Origin: Nostoc sp. KVJ3 | GTDB taxonomy: Bacteria > Cyanobacteriota > Cyanobacteriia > Cyanobacteriales > Nostocaceae | Assembly (NCBI RefSeq): GCF_026127265.1 | Contig: NZ_WWFG01000001.1 | Span: 3,647,501 to 3,711,500 of the forward strand | Reading direction: 5' to 3' | Length of the DNA stretch: 64,000 bases | Part shown: positions 33,330-42,328 of the stretch, one piece after another | Numbering within the stretch: position 1 is the first letter of the stretch | Layout of the letters: each line of letters begins with the position of its first letter | Program-made: the position numbers and the translations under genes | The notes under the pieces: generated by a model | What the model was told of the DNA's origin: nothing | Database searches by the model: none | Seen by the model: only the letters and a program-made list of their open reading frames with translations

Positions 33330-34382
33330 ATGGTAGCTACTTTAGATGATACGAAACGCAATGCTATTGCTGTAAAGTTGGCAAGTCTGAAAGCACTCCA
33401 ACATTTGGTAATCGAAAATGAGCAATTGCTTTTGCTTCAAGGACTCGATACCGAAATTGCCGATCGCATCCGAAATTTTCTCAATGATGACGAAAAAAAT
33501 CTTGGCATTCTAGAAACTGTAATTGGTCAGTATGGTATTCAGGCTGAACCGAAAAAAACTGTTACACAATTCATTGAAAAAGCTCGCGAGTTGTTCAAAG
33601 GTTCGGAGTTGAGTCTGTATGAAAAAGTATCTCAACATGAATTGCTAAAACATCAATTAGTAATGAGTGGCTTGATAGTGCATAAGGCTGCTCAAAAAGT
33701 TGGTGCTGACGTGTTGCTAGCGATCGCACCTTTGAATACCATTAACTTTGAAAACCGCGCTCACCAAGAGCAACTCAAAGGTATTTTAGAAATTATCGGT
33801 GTCCGCGAACTCACTGGACAAGATGCAGATCAAGGAATTTGGGCCCGTGTTCAAGACGCTATGGCTGCGGTAAGTGGCGTAGTAGGTAGTGCTGTTACCC
33901 AAAATAGTGACAAAAAGGATCTGAATATCCAAGATGCCATTCGCCTGGATCACAGCAAGGTAAATACCCTGTTCACCGAACTGCTCAAAAGCAACGATCC
34001 ACAAAAGATCCAAGAATACTTCGGTCAAATTTATAAGGATCTAACTGCTCACGCCGAAGCTGAAGAGGAAGTTGTATACCCAAGAGTCCGTGCTTTCTAC
34101 GGTCAAGACAACACCCAAGAGCTTTATAACGAACAAGCCCATGCAAAGCAAGCATTAGAGGAAATTAAGGCCATTAGCCCCTCTTCACCCCAATTCAAAG
34201 AGAAAGCAAAACAGCTGTTTGATGAACTTGGCGATCATATTCGTCAAGAAGAAACCACTTTGTTTGCTGCAATTCGTAACAACTTGAGTACTGAGCAAAG
34301 TGAGCAAATTGCTACAGAATTCAAAGCTGCTAAGACCCGCATTCAACAAAAGCTAGGTGTTGTTAAAGAAGCGAATGTGTAG
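33330..34382 (+). CDS. Hemerythrin-domain protein
   Basis: A 350-residue protein. The ATG at 33330 follows GAGGAG by 7 nt; a frame 33 codons longer is open but lacks a ribosome site. Residues 1-190 are helical with a ferritin-like/DUF892-like look (HLVIENEQLLLLQGLDTEIA; VSQHELLKHQLVMSG). Residues about 200-345 are a hemerythrin HHE domain with AIRLDHSKVNTLF, LTAHAEAEEEVVYPRV, NEQAHAKQALEEI and LGDHIRQEETTLF, giving the His and carboxylate ligands for a di-iron centre. Likely roles are oxygen, nitric oxide or iron handling in stress; which one is not visible. Confidence 0.85.
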   Translation: MVATLDDTKRNAIAVKLASLKALQHLVIENEQLLLLQGLDTEIADRIRNFLNDDEKNLGILETVIGQYGIQAEPKKTVTQFIEKARELFKGSELSLYEKVSQHELLKHQLVMSGLIVHKAAQKVGADVLLAIAPLNTINFENRAHQEQLKGILEIIGVRELTGQDADQGIWARVQDAMAAVSGVVGSAVTQNSDKKDLNIQDAIRLDHSKVNTLFTELLKSNDPQKIQEYFGQIYKDLTAHAEAEEEVVYPRVRAFYGQDNTQELYNEQAHAKQALEEIKAISPSSPQFKEKAKQLFDELGDHIRQEETTLFAAIRNNLSTEQSEQIATEFKAAKTRIQQKLGVVKEANV

Positions 34383-34448
34383 GATGCTTTTGAGCTTCCT
34401 AATATTTTCTCAAAAAGGTTAGTTAAAAGACATCTGGTGAAAAAAATG

Positions 34449-34475
34449 TAGAGACGTAGCACTGCTACGTCTCTA
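34449..34475. repeat. Palindromic TAGAGACG repeat
   Basis: TAGAGACGTAGCA and its complement form a near-perfect palindrome 66 bp after the hemerythrin stop. Close relatives follow other genes at about 50294-50326, 51417-51466, 55673-55695 and 59070-59097. Confidence 0.7.
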
Positions 34476-34523
34476 TAAGGGTTTCAGATAATGCATATTT
34501 AATTTCTGAAGATGTCAAAACAA

Positions 34524-34553
34524 AAACTCCCGGCGCTTATCTGCCGGGAGTTT
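34524..34553. terminator. Bidirectional terminator between convergent genes
   Basis: AAACTCCCGGC and GCCGGGAGTTT form an 11-bp stem with an 8-nt loop and A/T runs outside. It lies 4 bp beyond the M20 hydrolase stop (minus) and 140 bp beyond the hemerythrin gene (plus). Confidence 0.85.
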
Positions 34554-34557
34554 CTGT

Positions 34558-35742
34558 TTAAAAATTTTGCTGACAGTATTTGTAAGCCGCATAAGCCATA
34601 GTTACAACCCCAGTAATAATGGCAGATTCATCAACTTCAAATTGGGGATGGTGTAATGGGTGGTTAATGATTCTTTCTTGGTAGCCTACACCCAAGCGAA
34701 ACATCGAACCGGGGGCGTGTTCCAAATACATAGAAAAATCTTCAGCACCAAGAGAGGGTTCGGGTAAAACTTGAACGCGATCGCTACTCCAGGCTTCTTC
34801 TGCGGCTGATTGTAACAATTGCGTCAAGGCGTAATCATTTTGAACACTGGGTACGCCCTGGCGATAATTGACTTGATAGTTTGCTCCGTAAGTATGGCAA
34901 ACATTAGATACAATATTTTCAATCCAATTAGGGAGATGAGCGCGAGTTTCGGGATGTAGCGATCGCACGGTTCCCAATAACTGCACTTTATCAGCAATTA
35001 TATTGGGCGCTCTCCCACCATTAATCTTCCCTATACTCAATACTACAGGGCGCAAAGGATTCTGCGTCCGGCTGATAGCTTGTTGCAGTGCAGTAATAAC
35101 TTGGCAAGCAATCCAAATCGCATCAATAGCCTCATGAGGACGCGCCCCATGCCCAGATTCTCCCATAATCAAAATCTCTAAATCATCGGCGGCGGCTGTC
35201 AATGCCCCATAACGCACACCAATAGATCCTGCGGGTATAGAAGGAAAAACATGAACCCCTAATACAGCTGAGACGTTTTCCATCGCCCCATCTTTCACCA
35301 TCCAGTTTGCCCCTTGAGCAATTTCTTCAGCTGGCTGAAATAAAAACCGCACTTTTCCACCCAACTCTTCTGCTATTTGGGACAGCACCATTGCCGTTCC
35401 TAATCCCACTGTGGTGTGGACATCATGACCACAAGCATGCATAACACCATCTGCGCGAGAGGAATATTCTAAATTGGTGCTTTCTTGAATTGGCAAAGCA
35501 TCCATATCAGTGCGAATTGCCAATAAACGGTCATTTGGGCTAGTGCCTTGAAGTTCTCCTACTACGCCCGTTTTGCCAACTCCCTCTTGTACGTGCAAAC
35601 CGCTGGAAGACAAAACACCAGCTACGAAAGCTGCTGTTTGGTACTCCTGACCACTGAGTTCTGGGTGAGAGTGAATGTGGCGGCGAATTTCAATTAAGCG
35701 AGGCGCTAATTTGGCTGCTGAGTCTTTAATATGAGTAAGCAT
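34558..35742 (-). CDS. M20-family amidohydrolase (IAA-amino-acid hydrolase-like)
   Basis: A 394-residue zinc metallohydrolase. I start it at ATG 35742 (MLTHIKDSAAKLAPRLIEIR), the normal beginning for the family; the longer open frame to 35856 adds a low-complexity stretch. The metal-binding motifs HACGHDVHTTVG (about 103-114) and GAEDFSMYL near residue 355 are present, as is the dimerisation region with GHGARPHEAIDAIWIA. Family members hydrolyse N-acyl or amide-linked amino acids such as auxin conjugates or hippurate. The substrate here is unknown. Confidence 0.9.
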   Translation of the reverse strand: MLTHIKDSAAKLAPRLIEIRRHIHSHPELSGQEYQTAAFVAGVLSSSGLHVQEGVGKTGVVGELQGTSPNDRLLAIRTDMDALPIQESTNLEYSSRADGVMHACGHDVHTTVGLGTAMVLSQIAEELGGKVRFLFQPAEEIAQGANWMVKDGAMENVSAVLGVHVFPSIPAGSIGVRYGALTAAADDLEILIMGESGHGARPHEAIDAIWIACQVITALQQAISRTQNPLRPVVLSIGKINGGRAPNIIADKVQLLGTVRSLHPETRAHLPNWIENIVSNVCHTYGANYQVNYRQGVPSVQNDYALTQLLQSAAEEAWSSDRVQVLPEPSLGAEDFSMYLEHAPGSMFRLGVGYQERIINHPLHHPQFEVDESAIITGVVTMAYAAYKYCQQNF

Positions 35743-35881
35743 CGATTGAATTAATCTACAAGCTTTTTTCCCATGATAAAGAACTGTTAACAAACAAAAT
35801 GCTTTTGCTATACAAGGAGGGAGGAGGTAGGGGGATGAGGGAGATGAGGGGGACAAGGGGGATTAATGCCCAATGCCCAAT

Positions 35882-36445
35882 TTATTTTGAATAACAGGTT
35901 GTGCCTGGAGTATTTTCGGGTTTGAAATGGTTACATTCTCTGCTTTTTTGACGCTCTAACGACCAGTTATAAGGCATATCGGAGGTGACGACACCATTAG
36001 CCAGAGTTGTTAGTCGGAAGTTAGCCCCCCGAAAATTAGTAAATTCTAATTTGGCACCTTTTAAGTTTGCTGCTTCCAAATTCGCACTGATGAAACCGGC
36101 ATAAGATAAATCGGCATTTTCTAGAGATGCTGCTTTCAAATTTGCACCTGTTAAGGAAGCACCATTGAGATTTGCTGAATTCAGAATCGCATTTTCTAAA
36201 TTTGCACCTGTGAGATCGGCATTGGTAAGATTAGCTTTAGATAATGCTGCACTACTCAAGTCAGCACCTCGCAAATTGGCTCCAGTTAGATTCAGTTGAG
36301 TTAGATCGGCACCACTCAAATTACACCGAGGACAGGCACTTGTTGCTTTTAACTGATCCAAATCTAGCTGGTTTAAGGCAAGGCTCTGCTCTGCAAACCC
36401 GAAACAAGCTAACAGGACGACGGTAGCAACAATCTTAAGTTTCAT
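35882..36445 (-). CDS. Secreted pentapeptide-repeat protein
   Basis: A 187-residue protein with a signal peptide (MKLKIVATVVLLACFGFAEQ, cleavage near SLALN) and about 19 tandem A(D/N)LxX pentapeptides from residue 42 to 145 (LSGADLTQLNLTGANLRGAD is a sample). These fold into a right-handed quadrilateral beta helix. The C-terminus, after the repeats, contains two Cys (SRECNHFKPENTPGTTCYSK) that could form a disulfide. The protein probably acts in the periplasm or thylakoid lumen; its partner is unknown. Confidence 0.88.
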   Translation of the reverse strand: MKLKIVATVVLLACFGFAEQSLALNQLDLDQLKATSACPRCNLSGADLTQLNLTGANLRGADLSSAALSKANLTNADLTGANLENAILNSANLNGASLTGANLKAASLENADLSYAGFISANLEAANLKGAKLEFTNFRGANFRLTTLANGVVTSDMPYNWSLERQKSRECNHFKPENTPGTTCYSK

Positions 36446-36855
36446 ATTTTTTACAGATATTTACAAAAATGACAAGTTACGCACATTGCCTACTGTCATA
36501 CTTACATATACTGCTTCTCTAAAGAACAACAGGGATGAAGCATTCATCAAGAAGCTGTAAAAATAGTATAAATTCTAATGGTAAGACTACTCAAACTGAA
36601 ATATAGGCTATAGAATCGATTCGTAAGCAACTATACCGAACCTTTTATAGACTACCATATATGTGATCCCCTAGCTCGATGAAAAATACGACTAGGGGGA
36701 TCTTGTTTTTGGGCATTGGGCATTGAAAAGAGGCAGAGGGGCAGGGTGCGGGGGGCGGAGGGGAAAATTCTTCTCCCTGCTCCCTGCTCCCTGCTCCCTG
36801 CTCCCTGCTCCCTGCTCCCTGCTCCCTGCTCCCTGCTCCCTGCTCCCTACCTCCT
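36446..36855. other. Intergenic region with heptamer tandem repeat
   Basis: No gene is supported; short frames here read only the tandem repeat. The 7-bp repeat at 36773-36849 is listed separately. A hairpin GATCCCCCTAG-like pair (TGATCCCCTAG near 36664 and CTAGGGGGATC near 36692) may terminate transcription. Confidence 0.5.
36773..36849. repeat. Heptamer tandem repeat (CTCCCTG)11
   Basis: Ten perfect copies of CTCCCTG followed by CTCCCTA, directly next to the 3' end of the kinase gene. Short tandemly repeated heptamers are typical of heterocystous cyanobacteria and are prone to copy-number change. Confidence 0.95.
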
Positions 36856-38616
36856 TCATCGCCACCCTAAAAAGCGCAATCCAGGGACAATTAGGTAGTA
36901 ACTTACTGCTAACCAGAAGCTGATAAAGAAGCCTACAGAGCCAAAAAAAATCAGAGGTAACTGTAACTCTGACCAGGCTGGGTGATTAGAAAATTGGAAG
37001 ATCGGAGGTGCTAACCTCAAAATAATCAAAAATGCGTAGGCGATCGCACTACCAAAGGCAGCGAACACGGCGTAAACTATATGATGGCTACGAAGTCCTA
37101 AGCTCAAGGTGAGTAGGGAAACTCCTACTAAAATCACTGCCACTAAGCCCTCGCCGCTATCTTTTGGTGTGATTAATTGTAAAATCAACCAGCCGAAGCC
37201 ATAGCTAATCATCCCCATCAGCGACGCAACTAAAAACCGCCGCCGTTGACCAAAACACCCAGATACTGTCAGTCCCCAAGCGGTTCCCCAACCGGCGGCG
37301 ATGAATACCAAAATATCTGCCCCGAAGACGGGTTGAGTATTTGGCACTAATTGGTTTAGCTGACTCGAAATAAATTCGACAACTTGATGCCCCAAGCTGG
37401 TGTGATAGGCCAAAATAAAACCAGCGATCGCACCAAAACAAGCGCCAACATAAGCCAAGATCATCGCCCAAATTGTCGCTAAACAAGCTTGCAAAATTTT
37501 GATGATTGTCTGACCGATAAAAATAACGGTTTTAGTTACAGCTTGGCTAAAGTTAGCTAAAACTTGTTCAATAGCTTGTGTTAGCAGTGTAAATTTCTGG
37601 GAAACTTGTGTTGAGGCAAGCTTTATCTTGTCTCGCAGTTGGGCAAATAATCCTGGCGGCGGTAATGGTTGAGCAATCTTTGCCAAGCGTTTTTGAATCA
37701 TAACTGCATTTGCTGGACGCGATCGCACATCTTCCTGCACCATCTCATCCAGCAAATCTGCTAGTTCCGGGTTGACATTTACCGCCGTTCGCCATCGCAA
37801 TTTCCCCGTTTGCTGGTCTTCTAACTCTAGCGGATATTTGCCTGTTAGTAGTTCAATCACGGTTCGACCAAGGGCATAAAAATCGGCACTGGGCCCGACA
37901 ATACTTCCACTCACTTGTTCTGGTGGACTGTAGCCAGAAGAAAATAATCGGGTGGAACTAGACTGAGAACGAAGTTTAGAGGCGCTAAATTGTTTTGCTC
38001 CGCCAAAATCAATTAGTACCAAGCGATCGCCCTCTGTTTGCCCTTGAGGTAGGCTTACAGTGGGCGAAGACGTGCCCAGCATTAAATTAGAAGGTTTAAT
38101 ATCCCGGTGAATAATCTGACGTTTGTGTAATTCTTGTAAAATCTGTACAGCTTGAGCAAACCAGTTTACAACCAAACTCTCTGGACAGCCTTGGGGAAAC
38201 TTTTTTAATATCTCCTCTAAAGTCCGCCCATTGATTTTTTCCATTACTAGACAAGGCAGTTGATGCGTTTTGGGGTTAAAGAGTTGTACCTGAAAATATC
38301 CTTCGGCATCGACTGCGGGGACACCTGGATGCTGCAAACTCGATAAAACCGCCGCTTCTTGGGTAAATAACTCTAGTGCCTTTGGTGAATCTTCTACCAA
38401 TACTTTCAGTACTTTCTCGGTTTGAGTTTTTTCATCCCAAACCGTGTAAATTTGAGCAAATCCTCCCGAACCTAATGGCTGAAGTGGAACATAGCGGTCT
38501 AACAACTCTAGCGGTGCGCCACAGCTGTTGCAAAATTTGTTTCCCCAAGGCTGAGGATAAGGACGTTGACAATCAGGATTTATGCAGTGAACCGCACTCT
38601 GAGTGATGTGGGACAC
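36856..38616 (-). CDS. Ser/Thr protein kinase with zinc-ribbon start and membrane tail
   Basis: A 586-residue kinase. The N-terminus has a four-Cys ribbon (CINPDCQRPYP, then KFCNSCGAPLE), as in many cyanobacterial kinases. The kinase domain spans about 42-315 with LGSGGFAQIY, catalytic HRDIKPSNLML and metal-binding DFGGAKQF, plus SGYSPPEQVSG in the activation segment, so it should be active. Residues about 370-586 hold five or six membrane helices (IIGQTIIKIL to FFISFWLAVSYYLIVPG). The partner signal and substrates are unknown. The gene is on the same strand as rpsU upstream but separated by a terminator. Confidence 0.92.
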   Translation of the reverse strand: MSHITQSAVHCINPDCQRPYPQPWGNKFCNSCGAPLELLDRYVPLQPLGSGGFAQIYTVWDEKTQTEKVLKVLVEDSPKALELFTQEAAVLSSLQHPGVPAVDAEGYFQVQLFNPKTHQLPCLVMEKINGRTLEEILKKFPQGCPESLVVNWFAQAVQILQELHKRQIIHRDIKPSNLMLGTSSPTVSLPQGQTEGDRLVLIDFGGAKQFSASKLRSQSSSTRLFSSGYSPPEQVSGSIVGPSADFYALGRTVIELLTGKYPLELEDQQTGKLRWRTAVNVNPELADLLDEMVQEDVRSRPANAVMIQKRLAKIAQPLPPPGLFAQLRDKIKLASTQVSQKFTLLTQAIEQVLANFSQAVTKTVIFIGQTIIKILQACLATIWAMILAYVGACFGAIAGFILAYHTSLGHQVVEFISSQLNQLVPNTQPVFGADILVFIAAGWGTAWGLTVSGCFGQRRRFLVASLMGMISYGFGWLILQLITPKDSGEGLVAVILVGVSLLTLSLGLRSHHIVYAVFAAFGSAIAYAFLIILRLAPPIFQFSNHPAWSELQLPLIFFGSVGFFISFWLAVSYYLIVPGLRFLGWR

Positions 38617-38662
38617 AACCGCTACAATACAAAGGCTGACTTGATTTTAGCGTTTCTTGAGG

Positions 38663-38686
38663 TTTGCTGATTTTAAAATCAGCAAA
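38663..38686. promoter_or_regulatory. Perfect 24-bp palindrome upstream of the kinase gene
   Basis: TTTGCTGATTTT followed by its exact complement, centred about 58 bp before the kinase start codon. It could be an operator or, with its A/T-rich arms, an additional terminator after rpsU. Confidence 0.5.
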
Positions 38687-38714
38687 AGAAAAACCCTCAT
38701 ACAATTTATGAGGG
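38685..38714 (-). terminator. rpsU terminator
   Basis: On the minus strand CCCTCATA and TATGAGGG form an 8-bp stem with a short loop, followed by TTTTTCTTTT. It starts 25 bp after the rpsU stop. Confidence 0.88.
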
Positions 38715-38738
38715 CATTCTGTTGATATATATCAACCC

Positions 38739-38927
38739 TTAATTACGAAAACTTCTCTTACTCTGTCTGTGCTTGGCAACTTCTTTGCGCTTGCGTTTTT
38801 CTAGGGGTGTTTCAAAATGACGATGTTTTCTCATGTCTGGAAAAATTCCAGCCTTGGAAACTTCTCGCTTAAATCTTCGTAAGGCTGACTCAATGTGTTC
38901 ATTGTCACCTACAATTACTTGGGTCAT
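38739..38927 (-). CDS. rpsU: 30S ribosomal protein S21
   Basis: A 62-residue S21 (MTQVIVGDNEHIESALRRFK, EVSKAGIFPDMRKHRHFETP, basic tail), of normal length. S21 helps mRNA binding on the small subunit. It lies 112 bp downstream of the RRM protein gene on the same strand, the arrangement known as rbp-rpsU in cyanobacteria, where the two genes can be cotranscribed and cold-controlled. A strong terminator follows. Confidence 0.96.
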   Translation of the reverse strand: MTQVIVGDNEHIESALRRFKREVSKAGIFPDMRKHRHFETPLEKRKRKEVAKHRQSKRSFRN

Positions 38928-39039
38928 TATTTCTCCTGCTAAGTTGACTTCATCAATGGCTATGCAGACGGTACATTACAAAAAAAGACAGACTCATTGT
39001 CTGACCTTAAGACTCTTGGTAATTTTTTGTTTCCAAGGT

Positions 39040-39366
39040 TTAGTAGCGTCCGCCGCGCCCGCCACCGCCGCCGCCGTAGCCTCCTCCTCGGTTCCCACCA
39101 AAGGAACCTCGATCGCCTCTATCTTCTTTTGGTTTAGCCTTATTCACTTTCAGATCGCGACCCATCCACTCAGCACCGTCGAGAGCTTCAATGGCAGCTG
39201 ATTCTTCCGCTTCACTTCCCATTTCTACAAAAGCAAAGCCTCGCGGACGACCTGTTTCACGGTCAGTAGGTACTTGAACGCGCTTTACAGTACCATATTC
39301 TGCAAAAATACCACTTAAATCTTCTTGTGTAACTTCATAAGAGAGGTTACCTACATAAATTGACAT
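39040..39366 (-). CDS. Glycine-rich RRM RNA-binding protein (Rbp type)
   Basis: A 108-residue protein with one RNA recognition motif, RNP2 IYVGNL at residue 3 and RNP1 RGFAFVEM near residue 42, followed by a Gly/Arg-rich tail (GGGYGGGGGGRGGRY). This is the cyanobacterial Rbp family, which binds single-stranded RNA and is typically induced by cold. Its partner rpsU follows. The glycine tail suggests the cold-inducible subgroup. The 5' region (39367-39540) is long enough for a regulated leader. Confidence 0.95.
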   Translation of the reverse strand: MSIYVGNLSYEVTQEDLSGIFAEYGTVKRVQVPTDRETGRPRGFAFVEMGSEAEESAAIEALDGAEWMGRDLKVNKAKPKEDRGDRGSFGGNRGGGYGGGGGGRGGRY

Positions 39367-40246
39367 CGATTCGCTCCAAAATCATCACTGTGTAGAGATT
39401 TTAATTTCTCTGAGAAGTCTGTAAATACTAAAAGGAAAAAGCCTTTCAATACTAAAATCAAAGACGTCACTGAATTAACTCTCCTAAATCTAGGATGACA
39501 TAGGAGCTAACTCTCTGCATCAAGTAGATAGTTAACCAGTGATGCGATCGCGCAAGTGCGACGATCGCCTACCCCCAACTACCCTAAATACAGCCCAACA
39601 CAAAAAAGGGGCTGGAAATGGAAGAAGATAAATTCTGTAGGGTGATAAAAGAAATCAGACATACAGGGGCGCATCTTTGAATATCCGAATTGAACGTTTG
39701 ATTGCATTAACCATAAAGCATTACTCCAAAATTTTAATATGAAAGGCAAAGTCAGGCAACAAATACAAAAGTATGTCGGCTCATACTCCCTTGGAGACAG
39801 CGTTATTGAGGAAATGGGCCAAATCTTTACCGCGATCGCACCCATGAAGAGTGCTGAGTTAAAAGACCACGCCACTTGCGGGTGGGGTATCAACCAACTC
39901 AAGAGTTAAGAAGATTCCGCCCACAAAGGGCGGGGCTTGTACTAAGTAAGCAAGCACTAAGTAGTTTTTGCTACTCAATATTCAGTACTGAGTGTTGTCA
40001 ATCCAAATGGAGGCAGGGGAAAAATGTCCTCAGCAATAACTGCCTTCATCGATCTACTACGCGATCGCATACATATTGTCAATAAGTATAAATTATTGAG
40101 ATTAGTTTAGGTTTATTGAGAATATGATAATCTTCTTGACATGATGTGACCAACCCTCTCTACAGTGACGATGGCGTTGTTTGACAAGTTGGTGAAGTTA
40201 CATCGTAACCAAGAAACGAGAATTTTAAATACTTAGAGAGTAACGT
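39367..40246. other. Long intergenic region
   Basis: The first part upstream of the rbp gene likely holds its promoter and leader. Around 39916-39933 there is a CCGCCC/GGGCGG hairpin. Open frames at 39579-39902 and 39876-40085 lack ribosome sites and protein-like composition, so I do not call them. Confidence 0.4.
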
Positions 40247-41212
40247 ATGACTGAAAAAACAGTAAAACTGATTGAAGGAAACTTATTGCCAAAAGGAGAT
40301 TATGTTTCGTCAGGATTTTCCACTATCCAGCCAGATTCATGCTTTCCCTATATAACTTTAGGAAATAAATATGATTCTTTTTGGCTTTACTTGCGGCGGG
40401 ATATTAATCATAACTGGTATGTGGATAAACGACAAAAAGGTGTAGGATTTGTCAGCAGAGATGAAGCTCATATTCTATATAATACGGCCTTAAAATTTCA
40501 AGGGAAAAAAGCTTTAGAAATAGGTTGTTGGATGGGTTGGTCAGCTTGTCATTTGGCTTTAGGAGGAGTAGAGCTAGATGTAATCGATCCGATGCTATCC
40601 GAACAATTATTTAATGAAAGCGTCACGGAGTCGCTAAAGTTGGCAGGTGTTAAGGAATCTGTGAATCTAATCCCAGGATATAGCCCTCAAAAAGTAGCAG
40701 AAATAGCAAATAAATTTCAACGTAAATGGTCATTGATATTTATAGACGGTAATCACGAAGCACCAGCCCCTCTTAATGATGCAATTATTTGCGAACAAAT
40801 TGCAGAAGCCGATGCTTTAATTTTGTTTCATGACTTGGCTTCTCCCGACGTAGCTCAAGGCTTAGACTACTTAAAAGAGAAAGGATGGAACACAATGGTG
40901 TATCAGACTATGCAAATCATGGGAGTTGCATGGCGAGGAAATGTTGAACCTGTAATACATCAGCCAGATGCTCAAATTGATTGGCATTTACCTCCACATT
41001 TAAAAGATTATTTTGTTAGCGGTTCCATTCCAAGTGTGACCAAAGATAAATTTGGAGCAATTCTCAGAGTCCTTCGACCATATACTTTATTAAGTGAAGC
41101 AAAGTTATTCTCACTTTATAGCCAGGCACAACAAGTATATTGTTATCTTTTTTGGCTGCCAAAAATGTTACGACAAGCGATCGCTAGAATCAAACCTATC
41201 AAAGGCAACTAA
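40247..41212 (+). CDS. Class I SAM-dependent methyltransferase-like protein
   Basis: A 321-residue protein. The methyltransferase core has KKALEIGCWMGWSACHLAL near residue 87 (motif I, SAM binding), ELDVIDP (motif II) and WSLIFIDGNHEAPAPLNDAI near residue 165, as in cephalosporin-hydroxylase or sugar-type Methyltransf_24 enzymes. The N-terminal 70 residues and the C-terminal basic, hydrophobic stretch (VYCYLFWLPKMLRQAI) are unfamiliar. The substrate is not evident and the gene stands alone. Confidence 0.8.
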   Translation: MTEKTVKLIEGNLLPKGDYVSSGFSTIQPDSCFPYITLGNKYDSFWLYLRRDINHNWYVDKRQKGVGFVSRDEAHILYNTALKFQGKKALEIGCWMGWSACHLALGGVELDVIDPMLSEQLFNESVTESLKLAGVKESVNLIPGYSPQKVAEIANKFQRKWSLIFIDGNHEAPAPLNDAIICEQIAEADALILFHDLASPDVAQGLDYLKEKGWNTMVYQTMQIMGVAWRGNVEPVIHQPDAQIDWHLPPHLKDYFVSGSIPSVTKDKFGAILRVLRPYTLLSEAKLFSLYSQAQQVYCYLFWLPKMLRQAIARIKPIKGN

Positions 41213-41411
41213 CTTTCACGATCGTAACGATTCGTCTAAGTAGAGCAGCGTAAATAATTAAAGGTTTGTAGTGAATGCGAATAGCGTCTCTTAGAGAGGA
41301 CTTTAGCCCTCACTACAAAACATCTCAAGGGCTTAAGTTGATACCCCTGAGCATTGCTGCACCCCTAACAACTCAAAATTTTTATCCTACATTTAATTAC
41401 GTCATTATTTT

Positions 41412-42224
41412 CTAGCGCGAGCCTGATTTTTTCATTCCAGGTTGATTTGGCGGAGTTGGGGAATTTGGTTGGCGACTAGTGCGAAAAGTCACATTTACGC
41501 CTTCATTCGATTGCTCTAGCACCAGTAGAGGCGTAGGTTTAGCCTTTTGATCCCAATGCATAGTAGCAATCCGACCTTGAAGTGTTGGTTGCCAACTATC
41601 TTCATCTTCTATGGGGCTTAGGTAAGTTTCTATACAGTCAATAATTTGACTAATAGTTGCAGATGTTGCTTGCGTTGGTAACTTCATTAACCGGACTTGA
41701 ATGCGAAACAGCACTCTTTTTGCAGAGTTTCCTGGACTGCCAGTCTCATACTCTACATCAAAAGTTTCATCTACTTGCCGTCCAGTGCTATTAGCAATTC
41801 CAACCGATCCAAGTTGTGCTTGATTTGGACGCAGGGCTTGAGTAACTTTATCTTTAATCTGAATCTTCACTTGATTAAGGATTGCAAAATGAAATACCTC
41901 CTCTGACATCCGCATTCGCAGATAGTCTAGGTTAAAGTCCCGCGAGTTAACCAAATCGGGATTAGTTTCCATTTTGCGAATCGTTTCCAGCGCCAGCTTA
42001 AATTTTTTCTCTAATTCTCGCGCCCGGAATTGTTCAAACTTAAGTTTTTTCTCCAGCTTATCCTTCTGGAGCTTACTATAGACAATTAAAGCAATCACCG
42101 CTAAAGCCAGTCCTCCAGAAGTTACCAACAATAATGGTGGTATTTGAGGATTACTTGCTGGCACTTCCTGGGATGCTTTTTTAGGCTTTGACCCTAATTG
42201 GGCAATAAATATCGAAGTGGGCAT
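41412..42224 (-). CDS. Conserved hypothetical membrane-anchored protein
   Basis: About 270 residues starting at MPTSIFIAQLGSKPKKASQE; an in-frame ATG 18 codons upstream (42278) is possible and neither has a clear ribosome site. One membrane helix (PPLLLVTSGGLALAVIALIV) is followed by a coiled-coil rich in Lys and Glu (KLQKDKLEKKLKFEQFRARE) and a soluble alpha/beta domain (FDVEYETGSPGNSAKRVLFR, SQIIDCIETYLSP). It resembles a family of unnamed cyanobacterial proteins. Function unknown. Confidence 0.75.
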   Translation of the reverse strand: MPTSIFIAQLGSKPKKASQEVPASNPQIPPLLLVTSGGLALAVIALIVYSKLQKDKLEKKLKFEQFRARELEKKFKLALETIRKMETNPDLVNSRDFNLDYLRMRMSEEVFHFAILNQVKIQIKDKVTQALRPNQAQLGSVGIANSTGRQVDETFDVEYETGSPGNSAKRVLFRIQVRLMKLPTQATSATISQIIDCIETYLSPIEDEDSWQPTLQGRIATMHWDQKAKPTPLLVLEQSNEGVNVTFRTSRQPNSPTPPNQPGMKKSGSR

Positions 42225-42328
42225 GGTTGGAAACTGAAAAACTTGACTCCTGATGTTTAGGATGCCCAAATATTCCATGCCATCTTGCTGTATGATTATT
42301 ATTTTTAACAGCTTTTTACAAACTACGT

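Noticed and set aside
36716..36923. Frames reading LLPAPCS repeats
   Set aside because: They merely translate the CTCCCTG tandem repeat.
39579..40085. Two open frames in the rbp upstream region
   Set aside because: Composition is unlike protein, there are no ribosome sites, and they cover repeat-like DNA.
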